This document shows, piece after piece, positions 42,868 through 51,967 of a stretch of 64,000 nucleotides of DNA; positions within the stretch are counted from its first letter, which is position 1, and each line of letters begins with the position of its first letter. The stretch comes from Yaniella flava (GTDB taxonomy: Bacteria; Actinomycetota; Actinomycetes; Actinomycetales; Micrococcaceae), in NCBI RefSeq assembly GCF_039529295.1, contig NZ_BAAAMN010000003.1, forward strand, positions 1 to 64,000, given 5' to 3'. The translations under genes were made by a program, and so were the position numbers. The notes under the pieces were generated by a model. That model did not search any database. It was given only the letters and a program-made list of their open reading frames with translations, and was not told the DNA's origin.

Positions 42868-43731
42868 GTGGTGAATTTTTCTGCTCCGAGTGCCTCGGAG
42901 CGGCGTTTTATGCCGCCAGCCGTTGCGGTGTCCTCTGTCGCATTTGCTCTGCATCCGCCCGTGGATGCCAATGTGGCGGATCCTCGATCGGGCGATGTGA
43001 TCTCGACGTGGGGCGAGTATGCCGGGCGCGAGGGTGCACGCGTTGAACATGCCACAACGTTATGGTTGCCGCTAGTTCGTCGCACCCGTCCGCCGTTTGA
43101 TGATTTATGGGCGCTGCCCGGCGGACCGATCCCCTGGGATGAAGATCTCTATCACACAGCCGCACGCACCCTGCACGAGTCAGTGCTGCGCTCCCCCGGT
43201 TACCTCGAACAATTATTTACGTTCGGCGCGACGACCCGGTCTGCTACGGCACAACGTTTGGTGACGATTGCCTACTGGGGGTTATACGGCGAGCTTGATC
43301 TGGCCGTGGATCCGACGACGGAACCATCTCGTGATGTCGCAAGCGATGTGGCCACCGCGGGGAAGAACGCGGTCACAGAATTTTCCGAAGCGCTCGTGGC
43401 CAGCGCGGATGCCAATATCGCATGGTTTTCAATTGACCGCTTACCCGAATTGGCGTTTGATCACGCAGACATTATTGATTACGCGGTGTGGCGTCTGCGG
43501 CAACGCACGGAGTATTCGATGGTGGCCCACAGATTTTTGAGCGAAGAGTTTACGTTGGCCCAAATGCGTCGCGTTCACGAGGCAATTTTGGGGGAACAAA
43601 TTGATCCGGCGAACTTCCGACGCGATGTGCTCGCCCAAGGCCAGCTGGTGGACACCGGGCGGGTCGAAGAAGGTACACCGCACCGACCGGCCAGGCTCTA
43701 CCGGTTCAAAGAACAACCCGAACACGTTTGA
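42868..43731 (+). CDS. nrtR: NrtR-type Nudix transcriptional regulator of NAD synthesis
   Basis: A 287-residue protein: N-terminal Nudix-like domain (about 15-200) and C-terminal winged-helix domain (EEFTLAQMRRVHEAILGEQIDPANFRRDVLAQ near 225-256, HRPARLYRF near 273-281). The Nudix box is degenerate (GGPIPWDEDLYHTAARTLHES lacks the EE of REUXEE), so it probably binds ADP-ribose-like ligands without hydrolysing them, as known for NrtR. It heads the nadA-nadB-nadC operon and has a palindrome at its promoter. GTG start, AAGGAC upstream. Confidence 0.9.
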   Translation: MVNFSAPSASERRFMPPAVAVSSVAFALHPPVDANVADPRSGDVISTWGEYAGREGARVEHATTLWLPLVRRTRPPFDDLWALPGGPIPWDEDLYHTAARTLHESVLRSPGYLEQLFTFGATTRSATAQRLVTIAYWGLYGELDLAVDPTTEPSRDVASDVATAGKNAVTEFSEALVASADANIAWFSIDRLPELAFDHADIIDYAVWRLRQRTEYSMVAHRFLSEEFTLAQMRRVHEAILGEQIDPANFRRDVLAQGQLVDTGRVEEGTPHRPARLYRFKEQPEHV

Positions 43732-43760
43732 TTTTCCCGACTGTTAGCTAGAGGAGTCCC

Positions 43761-45074
43761 ATGACAAGCGTTGCCAATATCATTGCATCGGCTGCCACCG
43801 TTGAACAGCGCAGCCGCACCATGCTGGGTGACACCATTACCTTCGGTGAACCAACCGATATCACGACCACGTGTGACAGCCAGTTGAGCACTGAGCCGTG
43901 GCAGATCGACACCGAGCCGGGTTATGGCCCCGGGGCCTCGACGAATGACGAAGCACCGTCCACGGCTCCGCATCAGGGTCCGATCCCTGCTGAATATACG
44001 GATGCTTCCGAAGCCGAGCTTGATGCCCGCATTATCGCCGCAAAAGAGACGTTAGGCGACCGGTTGAAGATTCTGGGTCACTTTTACCAGCGCGATGAGA
44101 TCGTGAAATACGCCGATTTTGTCGGTGACTCATTCATGCTCGCCCAGGCAGCCAAAGACCACCCGGAAACCGAGGCGTTTGTCTTTTGCGGGGTCCATTT
44201 CATGGCTGAGACCGCCGATATTCTCTCGGATGAGCAGCAGTCGGTGATCCTGCCGAATCTGGCCGCGGGCTGTTCGATGGCTGATATGGCCACCATCGAC
44301 CAAGTAGAAGAGGCTTGGGAACAACTCATGCAAGTCCTCGGAACTTCCAATGACGAACGTGCCGAAGTCATTCCGGTGACCTACATGAATTCTTCTGCTG
44401 CGATCAAAGCGTTTTGTGGTCGCAACGACGGTATCGTGTGTACCTCTTCAAATGCCACGACCGTTTTAGAATGGGCCTTCGAACGTGGCAAACGCGTCAT
44501 CTTCTTCCCGGATCAACACCTCGGACGCAATACCGCAAAAGCCATGGGCCTCACTGAAGAACAGATGCCGCTGTGGCGCCCCTATCTGCCCATGGGTGGC
44601 AATACTCAGCAGCAGTTGGAAGACGCCAAAGTAATCTTGTGGAATGGTTTTTGCTCGGTCCATAAACGCTTCACCGTAGCCCAAATCGACAAGGCCAGAG
44701 CAGACTACCCAGACGTCACGGTCATTGCGCATCCCGAGTGCCCCGCCCCGGTCGTCGAAGCAGCCGATGGTGTGGGATCAACGGAATATATCCGCAAAGC
44801 CATCGAGGCCGGCCAGCCCGGTGATGTGTTTGCAGTGGGCACAGAGATCAACCTGGTCAATCGATTGCAGGCGCAACACCCGGAAATGACCATATTTTGT
44901 TTAGACCCGGTCATCTGCCCGTGTTCGACTATGTACCGTATTCATCCGGCCTATCTGGCATGGGTGCTCGAAGGACTCGTCGAAGGCCAAGTTCACAACC
45001 AGATCTGCGTTGATGCCACGGTCGCAACTGATGCCTCGGTTGCGTTAGAACGTATGTTGGCGGCTCGTCCATGA
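43761..45074 (+). CDS. nadA: Quinolinate synthase
   Basis: A 437-residue NadA that condenses iminoaspartate with dihydroxyacetone phosphate to quinolinate using a [4Fe-4S] cluster. Cluster cysteines are found in FCGVHFMAE, GIVCTSSNA and CLDPVICPCSTMYRIHP. Conserved LGHFYQRDEIVKYADFVGDS near 98-117. There is an N-terminal extension of about 80 residues relative to short NadA forms, rich in Thr/Pro/Ser, as seen in related actinobacteria. RBS GAGGAGT precedes the ATG. Confidence 0.95.
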   Translation: MTSVANIIASAATVEQRSRTMLGDTITFGEPTDITTTCDSQLSTEPWQIDTEPGYGPGASTNDEAPSTAPHQGPIPAEYTDASEAELDARIIAAKETLGDRLKILGHFYQRDEIVKYADFVGDSFMLAQAAKDHPETEAFVFCGVHFMAETADILSDEQQSVILPNLAAGCSMADMATIDQVEEAWEQLMQVLGTSNDERAEVIPVTYMNSSAAIKAFCGRNDGIVCTSSNATTVLEWAFERGKRVIFFPDQHLGRNTAKAMGLTEEQMPLWRPYLPMGGNTQQQLEDAKVILWNGFCSVHKRFTVAQIDKARADYPDVTVIAHPECPAPVVEAADGVGSTEYIRKAIEAGQPGDVFAVGTEINLVNRLQAQHPEMTIFCLDPVICPCSTMYRIHPAYLAWVLEGLVEGQVHNQICVDATVATDASVALERMLAARP

Positions 45075-46684
45075 TTTTGGTGATCGGCGCCGGCGTGGCT
45101 GGACTCACCGCAGTGCAGCACCTCGCGGCAGCAGGTGAGCCAGTCACATTGGTGACCGCGGGGCGCTTTGGAACCGATGGGATTGCTGCCGGCAACACTG
45201 CGCTTGCACAAGGTGGTATCGCTGGGGCAGTCGGTCCAGATGATTCGCCAGAGTTGCACATGACCGACACGATCGCTGCAGGTGCCGGACTTGTAGATCG
45301 GCGTGCTGCCCGCGTCCTGGCCACCGACGGTGCGCACCGCCTCAACGCGTTACTCAACGACGGCTTCGCCGCCGACCGTGATACCAACGGGCACCTGGAA
45401 CTTGGTATGGAAGCAGCGCACAGCACCGCCCGGGTGCTCCATGCCGGCGAAGACAGTTCCGGGGCTGCGTTGTCTGCGTTCATGACCAGCAGGGTCCAAC
45501 AGCTCATCAATGCCGGTGCGGTCGGCCTAATCGAACAGGCCCATCTGACAGCACTGTGCGTGGCCGACGGTGCAATCTGCGGCATCGCGTATGAGACTCC
45601 GAGCGGACGACAACGCCTCAATGCTGATGCCGTCGTGTTGGCAACCGGTGGGTATGCCGGGTTGTATTCCACCACGTCATCATCGGCCGCGGTCACCGGA
45701 GACGGGCTATTGGCCGCAGCGCGTGCCGGAGCGGTGGTTGCTGATCTGGAATTCGTCCAATTTCACCCAACCGTCCTGCCAACAACTGGTGAGCTGATTT
45801 CCGAAGCGGTCCGCGGAACCGGAGCGGTGCTACGTGATCCCAACGGCGAACGCTTCATGGACCAAGTGCACCCTGGCGCTGAACTTGCGCCACGCGATGT
45901 GGTCTCGCGGGCATCAACCGAACTGATGCGTCGCTTCGCCACCGAGCACATATGGTTGGACGCCACCGTTATTGAGACGCATTTTGGCGCGGGGACGCTG
46001 GCGACGCGTTTTCCAACATTGACGCAGCGACTGGCTGCTCAAGGGATCGATTGGTCACGCCACTATGTTCCCGTTGCCCCGGCGGCCCATTATTGTATGG
46101 GCGGTGTCGCCACCGATACGTTCGGTCGATCATCGGTCCCCGGGCTGTTCGCTGCCGGTGAGGTGGCGTCAACCGGGGTGCACGGCGCCAACCGTCTGGC
46201 CTCAAATTCATTATTAGAGGGGTTGGTTTTTGGTGCCCGAACCGCGCTGGCTGCACAGCAGTATCGCGGCACTGGTGTCTGGGCTACGGAATCACCGTTT
46301 CGAAAGTTCATCGACGCACCGTCCGCCATGCGAGCTCAGCGCTCGGGTCCGCGTGGTGCCAACGGTGATGCGCACCAATTAACACAGCTGCGCAAGCTCG
46401 TGGGAGCCCACCTCGGCATTCCTCGCGATGCTGCATCACTACAACGACTGCAATCGCAGTTGAACACGGTCCAGCACCCACTGCGTGAGTTGGTGTCACT
46501 GATGGCCTCAGCCGCCCTGTCAAGAACAGAGTCTCGCGGTGGCCACTGGCGAACTGATTATCCCGAGGCAGATTCTCGCCAAGCTGCTCGGAGTGCTTGG
46601 CGCTTAGACACAACACAGCAGACGCCCCATGACGCGTTCAAGATGACGCGGGGCAAGGAAAAGGTTGAACATGTTAACGCATAA
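45071..46684 (+). CDS. nadB: L-aspartate oxidase
   Basis: A 537-residue flavoprotein that oxidises aspartate to iminoaspartate for NadA. FAD motif MILVIGAGVAGLTAVQHLAAAGEP at the N terminus, ALAQGGIAGAVGPDD near 53-67, EFVQFHPTVLP near 225-235, active His/Arg region HYCMGGVATDTFGRSSVPGLFAAGE, and the C-terminal helical domain. Overlaps nadA by four bases. Confidence 0.95.
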   Translation: MILVIGAGVAGLTAVQHLAAAGEPVTLVTAGRFGTDGIAAGNTALAQGGIAGAVGPDDSPELHMTDTIAAGAGLVDRRAARVLATDGAHRLNALLNDGFAADRDTNGHLELGMEAAHSTARVLHAGEDSSGAALSAFMTSRVQQLINAGAVGLIEQAHLTALCVADGAICGIAYETPSGRQRLNADAVVLATGGYAGLYSTTSSSAAVTGDGLLAAARAGAVVADLEFVQFHPTVLPTTGELISEAVRGTGAVLRDPNGERFMDQVHPGAELAPRDVVSRASTELMRRFATEHIWLDATVIETHFGAGTLATRFPTLTQRLAAQGIDWSRHYVPVAPAAHYCMGGVATDTFGRSSVPGLFAAGEVASTGVHGANRLASNSLLEGLVFGARTALAAQQYRGTGVWATESPFRKFIDAPSAMRAQRSGPRGANGDAHQLTQLRKLVGAHLGIPRDAASLQRLQSQLNTVQHPLRELVSLMASAALSRTESRGGHWRTDYPEADSRQAARSAWRLDTTQQTPHDAFKMTRGKEKVEHVNA

Positions 46685-47525
46685 ACTCGTTGCGGATGCC
46701 GTTGAAGGTGCGCTGGCGGAAGACAACCCATGGGGAGATGCCACCGTCGCAGCTTCCATTTCGGCTGACATGACGTTCCGGGCCAACCTCGTAGCTCGTG
46801 AACCCGGCGTCTTCGCCGGTGGTGCAGTGGTGGTAGAAACCTTTCAACAGGTGGATCCTCACATTGTCGTGACCGATCTCGTCGCCGATGGCACCGCATT
46901 GTATCCCGGCGATATCATCGCAACGCTGAGCGGACCGGCTGCCGGCATACTCACGGGTGAACGGATCGCGCTAAATTTCGTACAGCGTCTTAGCGGTATC
47001 GCAACGTTGACCTCCCGGTTCGTCGAGCAGGTGGACGGTGTGCACGCTCATGCGAAAATTGCCGATACCCGCAAGACCACCCCCGGATTACGTGCACTTG
47101 AAAAACACGCTGTGGTCGCCGGTGGTGGCATCAACCACCGATTTTCTCTCTCGGATGCCATCATGCTCAAGGACAACCATCTCGCTGCACTTGGTGCCAC
47201 ACACGGCAGTGGGCTGACCGCCGCGATCAATCGTGTTAAAAACAGTGTCGGCCATACGACGCCGATCATCGTGGAAGTCGATGAGCTCGACCAAATCGAA
47301 CCCGTCCTGACCGCCGGGGTCACGGGAATACTCTTGGATAATTTCTCCCTGGCTGATCTGCGGTCTGGCGTGGCACTGATTGATGGTCACTGTGTGGTGG
47401 AAGCATCCGGCGGGGTCACTGTTGATACGGTGGCAGGAATCGCTGAAACCGGAGTCGACATCATTTCGGTCGGCACTATCACCCACGGTGCCACGGCACT
47501 GGATCTCGGATTGGACGCCGTTTAA
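46671..47525 (+). CDS. nadC: Nicotinate-nucleotide pyrophosphorylase (carboxylating)
   Basis: A 284-residue NadC that turns quinolinate and PRPP into nicotinate mononucleotide. Motifs: EDNPWGDATV near 17-26, LTGERIALNFVQRLSGIAT near 91-109, IADTRKTTPGLRALEKHAV near 125-143, and the C-terminal VEASGGV and ISVGTITHGA. ATG at 46671 has AAGGAAAAGG upstream and overlaps nadB by 14 bases. Confidence 0.95.
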   Translation: MLTHKLVADAVEGALAEDNPWGDATVAASISADMTFRANLVAREPGVFAGGAVVVETFQQVDPHIVVTDLVADGTALYPGDIIATLSGPAAGILTGERIALNFVQRLSGIATLTSRFVEQVDGVHAHAKIADTRKTTPGLRALEKHAVVAGGGINHRFSLSDAIMLKDNHLAALGATHGSGLTAAINRVKNSVGHTTPIIVEVDELDQIEPVLTAGVTGILLDNFSLADLRSGVALIDGHCVVEASGGVTVDTVAGIAETGVDIISVGTITHGATALDLGLDAV

Positions 47526-48673
47526 TGCTCTATCTCGACGCTGCTGCCACTGCCCCACTTCGTCCCCAAGCCCGCGAGGCGATGCTACGCATCCTAGACG
47601 GTGGGCCAGCCAATGCCTCGTCGGTACATACTGCTGGCAAACAGGCCAAAAGCGTGCTGCAACAGGCACGCCACCAGGTGGCGTCTGCTGTGGGTGCACG
47701 CGACTCGGAAGTGGTCTTCACCGCCGGTGGCACCGAAGCCAATAACCTCGCGCTGAAGGGCATTGCGGTAGCGAACCCGCGTGGCAAACACATTGTCACA
47801 ACCGCCATCGAACATTCTTCGATTCGACGGTCCTGCGAGTTCTTAGCCCGGGTGGCGGGTTTCGAAATCACCGAAATTGGTGTCGATGAGCATGGACGCG
47901 TCGACGAAACGGCCGCGCTGGCAGCCATCCGCGACGATACGACCCTCGTGTCGGTTGGGTTAGCCAACGGTGAGGTCGGCACCGTCCAGTCGATTGACCA
48001 AATAGCCGAGGCGGCACACCGAGTCGGCGCAGTGATGCATACCGATGCTGTGCAAGCAGCCGCGTCGCTGCCGGTCAATTTTGGTACCGGTGGTTGGCCA
48101 GGAGCAGCCGTGGATGCGATGTCTGTGGCGTCGCATAAATTTGGTGGACCACAAGGTGCCGGTGCCTTGTTGGTGCGTCGCGGTATCGCATTCGAACCAC
48201 TGTTGCACGGTGGTGGCCAAGAGGCTGGACAACGGGCTGGCACCGAGAATATGGCAGCGATCGCTGGTTTTGGTGCGGCAGTTGCGGCCGTCATGTCGCA
48301 AGCCGGCAATCGAGCTGCCGCGATGGTGATACAGCGAGATGCGTTTGTCACACGCCTTGTGGAAGCCATCCCAGGGGCCCAACTCACCGGTCACCCCACC
48401 GAGCGAGTACCAAACCACGCCTCGTTTGTCATCGAAGGTATCTCAGGGGAATCCATGCTGGTTGACCTCGATGTGGCAGGCATTGCTGCGTCATCGGGTT
48501 CCGCATGTTCGGCTGGTAAGAAGGAGCCCTCCGGCATTTTGCTTGCCATGGGCTACGACCCCGATGTTGCGGTCACCGCCCTGCGCTTTACGTTCCCTGA
48601 CCCGCTCGATGATGCAGCATTTGAGCAACTGCTGGATAAAGCACTGGGGGTGCTTTCACGGCAGGCGGGCTAG
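47525..48673 (+). CDS. Cysteine desulfurase (NifS/IscS-like)
   Basis: A 382-residue PLP enzyme releasing sulfur from cysteine for Fe-S clusters. LDAAATAPLRPQARE at the N terminus, AGGTEANNLALKG near 67-79, PLP lysine in SVASHKFGGPQGAGALL near 199-215, and the active Cys in SSGSACSAGKKEPS. Start overlaps the nadC stop by one base. In this operon it most likely serves the NadA cluster. Confidence 0.92.
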   Translation: MLYLDAAATAPLRPQAREAMLRILDGGPANASSVHTAGKQAKSVLQQARHQVASAVGARDSEVVFTAGGTEANNLALKGIAVANPRGKHIVTTAIEHSSIRRSCEFLARVAGFEITEIGVDEHGRVDETAALAAIRDDTTLVSVGLANGEVGTVQSIDQIAEAAHRVGAVMHTDAVQAAASLPVNFGTGGWPGAAVDAMSVASHKFGGPQGAGALLVRRGIAFEPLLHGGGQEAGQRAGTENMAAIAGFGAAVAAVMSQAGNRAAAMVIQRDAFVTRLVEAIPGAQLTGHPTERVPNHASFVIEGISGESMLVDLDVAGIAASSGSACSAGKKEPSGILLAMGYDPDVAVTALRFTFPDPLDDAAFEQLLDKALGVLSRQAG

Positions 48674-48984
48674 CCTATTTCGACGAATAACACCCCTACC
48701 ATGATCAGGCCAAGACCCAACACCATGCGGGGAGTCAGCGGTTCTTTCCAAATCACTCGTGCTAACAGGGCGATAACGGCCACGCCAACGGCCGACCAGA
48801 TCCCATAGGCAATGGCGACCGGCATACCCTCAACCAGGGTCATGGCCAAGAAGAAAAACGCCAGCGCGTAGAACACAACCAGGGGTATGATCCAGATTTT
48901 CTTGCGGAACCCATCGGCAGCGCGCAAACTCAGGGTTGCAATAATTTCGCACACGATCGACAACGACAAATACAGCCAGCTCAT
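48670..48984 (-). CDS. SMR family transporter, second of pair
   Basis: A 104-residue four-helix small multidrug resistance protein. The key membrane Glu is in SIVCEIIATLSLR near 9-21; AIAYGIWSAVGV near 57-68 and LGLGLIMVGVLFVEIG at the end fit. Its ATG overlaps the upstream SMR gene by four bases, so the two probably form a hetero-oligomeric pump for quaternary ammonium or guanidinium compounds. Convergent with the cysteine desulfurase, overlapping four bases. Confidence 0.9.
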   Translation of the reverse strand: MSWLYLSLSIVCEIIATLSLRAADGFRKKIWIIPLVVFYALAFFFLAMTLVEGMPVAIAYGIWSAVGVAVIALLARVIWKEPLTPRMVLGLGLIMVGVLFVEIG

Positions 48985-49328
48985 GGGTTACCTACCTCGA
49001 CCTTCTTCGGGCGGCCGTCCCCTATTTGCACCAGGAACACTCCAACCACAAGCACGACAATGCCAATGATGGATAGCCAGCTGAGCGTTTCACCAAAGAT
49101 GGCGGCACCAAGAATAGCGACCAGCGCGACACCACCGGCGGCCCACGTGCCATAGGCGATGCCGATGGGCATGCCCTCGCCCAGCGCTAAACCAAGCAGC
49201 GTAAAGGCCACCGCATATCCGCCCACGACCCCGATGACCCACAGTGGTGTATCAACGGTGGCTCGTAGCGCCATCGTGCCGAGCACTTCGGCAATGATTG
49301 CTCCCACCAGCAATAACCAGCGTTTCAT
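48981..49328 (-). CDS. SMR family transporter, first of pair
   Basis: A 115-residue four-helix SMR protein. Conserved Glu14 in GAIIAEVLGTMALR, then GIAYGTWAAGGVALVAILG near 56-74 and VVGVFLVQIG. It has a short basic C-terminal tail absent in its partner, a length difference typical of paired SMRs such as EbrAB. I chose the ATG at 49328 (MKRWLLL), though an ATG six codons earlier is possible. Confidence 0.88.
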   Translation of the reverse strand: MKRWLLLVGAIIAEVLGTMALRATVDTPLWVIGVVGGYAVAFTLLGLALGEGMPIGIAYGTWAAGGVALVAILGAAIFGETLSWLSIIGIVVLVVGVFLVQIGDGRPKKVEVGNP

Positions 49329-49472
49329 AAAACTGGACAATCCCATCCGCTTCGACTGCCTAGGAACACTCTGCAACGGAGATGTCCCAGGTCACACGCA
49401 TCATGTTCACTCGTGCCAGACCCGTCAATATTCTACCTATCGCTCCAATAGCTCGAGACACGCGGTCGAGTG

Positions 49473-50807
49473 TTAGCTCCGTGAGACGTTCGGCAGCCGT
49501 GCCCCGGCAAAGACACCGATGAAGCCACTGGCGGCTAAAAATAACAGCGCAAAGGCGACATGCCAGGTGGCCAGCACCGAGCTGATACCCCCAATCAACA
49601 ACAGCACGAGTCCCAGCGCGGTGTTCGACACGGCGACATAGGTGGTGCGCTGGTCACCTTCAGCCATGTCGACGACATAAGTCTTTCGACCGATGCGCAC
49701 TCCGGTGTGCATCAGCGTCAGCGTGAAGTACACCCCGATAAAGATCACATTGGTCACCCAGTTTTCGGCCAACAACTCGGGGATCGTCGCAAGTATCACA
49801 ATGGCAAGCACTATGGTCGAGGCGATGCCGGCTCCGATGCTCATGAGGTGTTTGCTTGAGCGGTCGGCAAGACGTCCGAAGATGCGTCCGCCGAGCAGTG
49901 CGGCGATACCCGAGGCAATGATGAACCCACCCAGCCCTGCCAGCGTGTCGGCGCCATATTGAATGGACAGGGTCACCACATACGGTGGGCTGAGCGACGA
50001 GACCAAGAGCAAGCTTCGAACGGTCACGAAGTGCCGAAACTCCTTATCGTCACGCAACAGTTGAGCCATCTGCACAAACGTATTGGTACGTTCTTCGGTC
50101 TCATTCGTGTCGGGATTGTGGCGATCCTGGTCCTGGTTAGGTTCTCGGATGCCGGTATAGATCAGCCCCACGCCGACCCACAGTGCTGCACCAATGGCCA
50201 GTAGCCAGGCGAGTTGGACGTTGGTCAGATCGGTGCCGCCAAAGAACCGGATGGCCAAACCAAGCGTGATCGCCACGAACCCCGCAGCTGTAGTGGCTAA
50301 GCCATTGATTTGGCCCCGTTCGCCCTTGGGCACGGTGCGCCCCTGAACATCTTTTGAAGCAATCGAGCTCAGGCATCGGCCAAGCGAAAATGTCATCAAC
50401 GCCGCAAGGATGATAACGCCTGCGGTCAGACCGGTGGCAAGTGCTGCAGTCAGGGCCATCGTACCTACAGCAAGAGACTGGATAAGAGCGCCGGCGATGA
50501 AGACCCATTTTCGGTAGCGCACCCGCAGTATCAGGGGTGTTAGGAATGCTTGGGGCAGCATCGAACCTGATTCCCGGATGGGCACAAGTAAACCGGTCAA
50601 GGCTGGCGGGACCCCGAGGGTGGCAAAGAGCCACGGGAGAACGGTCGCTGAGTTCACCGTTTGGTCGCCCGATGATTGCAACGCATTGGCAGATACGATG
50701 CGCAGCCCATTGGAGGCAATATTGCCGCGCACCTCGGCTGGCAGATCGGCTTCCGCGGTGGGGTCCCGTTTCATCAGCGCCGAATAGATGGTGTCCTTTA
50801 TACTCAC
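49473..50807 (-). CDS. MFS transporter
   Basis: A 444-residue major facilitator with about twelve helices and a central cytosolic loop rich in Asp/Asn/Glu/Arg (QDQDRHNPDTNETEERT near 225-241). The first half has GLLVPIRESGSMLPQAFLTP near 72-91 and RKWVFIAGALIQSLAVG. Substrate unknown; it lies among exporter genes. GTG/ATG start preceded by weak purines. Confidence 0.85.
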   Translation of the reverse strand: MSIKDTIYSALMKRDPTAEADLPAEVRGNIASNGLRIVSANALQSSGDQTVNSATVLPWLFATLGVPPALTGLLVPIRESGSMLPQAFLTPLILRVRYRKWVFIAGALIQSLAVGTMALTAALATGLTAGVIILAALMTFSLGRCLSSIASKDVQGRTVPKGERGQINGLATTAAGFVAITLGLAIRFFGGTDLTNVQLAWLLAIGAALWVGVGLIYTGIREPNQDQDRHNPDTNETEERTNTFVQMAQLLRDDKEFRHFVTVRSLLLVSSLSPPYVVTLSIQYGADTLAGLGGFIIASGIAALLGGRIFGRLADRSSKHLMSIGAGIASTIVLAIVILATIPELLAENWVTNVIFIGVYFTLTLMHTGVRIGRKTYVVDMAEGDQRTTYVAVSNTALGLVLLLIGGISSVLATWHVAFALLFLAASGFIGVFAGARLPNVSRS

Positions 50808-50839
50808 TCCAAAAGGCTACCGCGTAAGAGTGCAACACA

Positions 50840-51766
50840 CTAGTACGGTGAGCCGCGCCTGGCCGTTGCAGGAGACGCTGGTCTCGTCGGTGACACTGCC
50901 AAGATCAGCAGGACAACCCCAAACATACTCAGCCCGAGCCATCCCACCGGTGTGAGGCGTTCGCCCACAATCAGCACCGCCAGTACGGTGGCGACTGCGG
51001 GTTCGGTCAGAGTAATCGTCGTGGCCGAACTGGCCGGTATTTTCGACAGCCCATAACCAAACACGAAATAGCCCAAAAACATGGGGACGAGCGCCATGTA
51101 GGCGCCGACCGCAAATGCTTGTGGTGTGGCGAGGAGTTGCGCGCCGGTGAAGAATAAGACCGGAAGCAGCAGAACACCCCCGGTACCAAATACTGATCCC
51201 ATCGAAGCAGCCCGGCTCACGCCCTCATGCATCAAACGCTGCACACACCACGAATAGATTGCATAGGCGGCCCCAGCAATGAGCCCGAGGCCAATACCGG
51301 CCATGATCTGGTCTTGACTGCCAAGCTGACCAGTGTCGCTAGAGATGATCAGCAGGCAACTGCCGACGATACCCAGCAGCGCTGCGCTTGCCCACCAGCC
51401 ACCCAAACGGCGTTGATCTATGACGCGTTCGAGTATTCCGGAGACCAGGGGCGCCGATGCTAAGGAAATCACGGTGCCGATTGCCACGCCGGCCAGGTGC
51501 ATGGATGAATAGAACGCCAACGGATAGGCAAAGACCGCAACCGCTCCCAGCAGCACGATGCTCGCATGTGCACGCAGCTGAAGTGTAGCCCGGCGCAGCG
51601 CAGGCATCGCCACCACTGCTTGCAGTATGCCACCAATTCCCAAGGCTGCCGCACCAATCGCTAACGGGCCAACCTCTGGCGCAAATGTGGCAGCCGTGCC
51701 GGTCGTACCCCACAGTATTGATGAGACGGACACTGCGCTGATGCCGCGGAGACGGTCGCGATTCAT
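50840..51766 (-). CDS. EamA/DMT family transporter
   Basis: A 308-residue, ten-helix drug/metabolite exporter with two EamA repeats (first SSILWGTTGTAATFAPEVGPLAI, second AGAAYAIYSWCVQRLM). Such RhaT-like carriers export amino acids or metabolites. The ATG at 51766 overlaps the stop of a short upstream frame that looks like a TetR N terminus (ATGA), so translation is probably coupled to it. Confidence 0.86.
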   Translation of the reverse strand: MNRDRLRGISAVSVSSILWGTTGTAATFAPEVGPLAIGAAALGIGGILQAVVAMPALRRATLQLRAHASIVLLGAVAVFAYPLAFYSSMHLAGVAIGTVISLASAPLVSGILERVIDQRRLGGWWASAALLGIVGSCLLIISSDTGQLGSQDQIMAGIGLGLIAGAAYAIYSWCVQRLMHEGVSRAASMGSVFGTGGVLLLPVLFFTGAQLLATPQAFAVGAYMALVPMFLGYFVFGYGLSKIPASSATTITLTEPAVATVLAVLIVGERLTPVGWLGLSMFGVVLLILAVSPTRPASPATARRGSPY

Positions 51767-51840
51767 CGACACTCCAGGATTCGTGCAGCAGCATCGATGA
51801 GCAGTTTCCGCGTCTGTTGAGTGCGTTGCGGTGCTGACAT
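51763..51840 (-). pseudogene. Remnant N terminus of a TetR-family regulator / upstream peptide
   Basis: A 25-codon frame whose peptide has RTQQTRKLLIDAAARILE, the typical first helix of TetR regulators, then stops (ATGA) on the eamA start. No further TetR sequence follows in any frame, because the eamA gene starts there. Probably the remains of a regulator deleted down to its first helix, now acting as a translated leader of eamA. Confidence 0.55.
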
Positions 51841-51967
51841 GCGGGTATCGTCCTTGTGGGGAAAGCTCTTGAGGTAGATCAGTCTACTGACATATTCTTC
51901 GGTATGCGGCCAGTACGCTAGAGGTGACCGAACGTAGTGCACTGATACCGCAGCCAGGAGGCCCGCC

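Noticed and set aside
42868..43731. Degenerate Nudix box in NrtR as a defect
   Set aside because: NrtR regulators are known for inactive Nudix domains that bind ligand.
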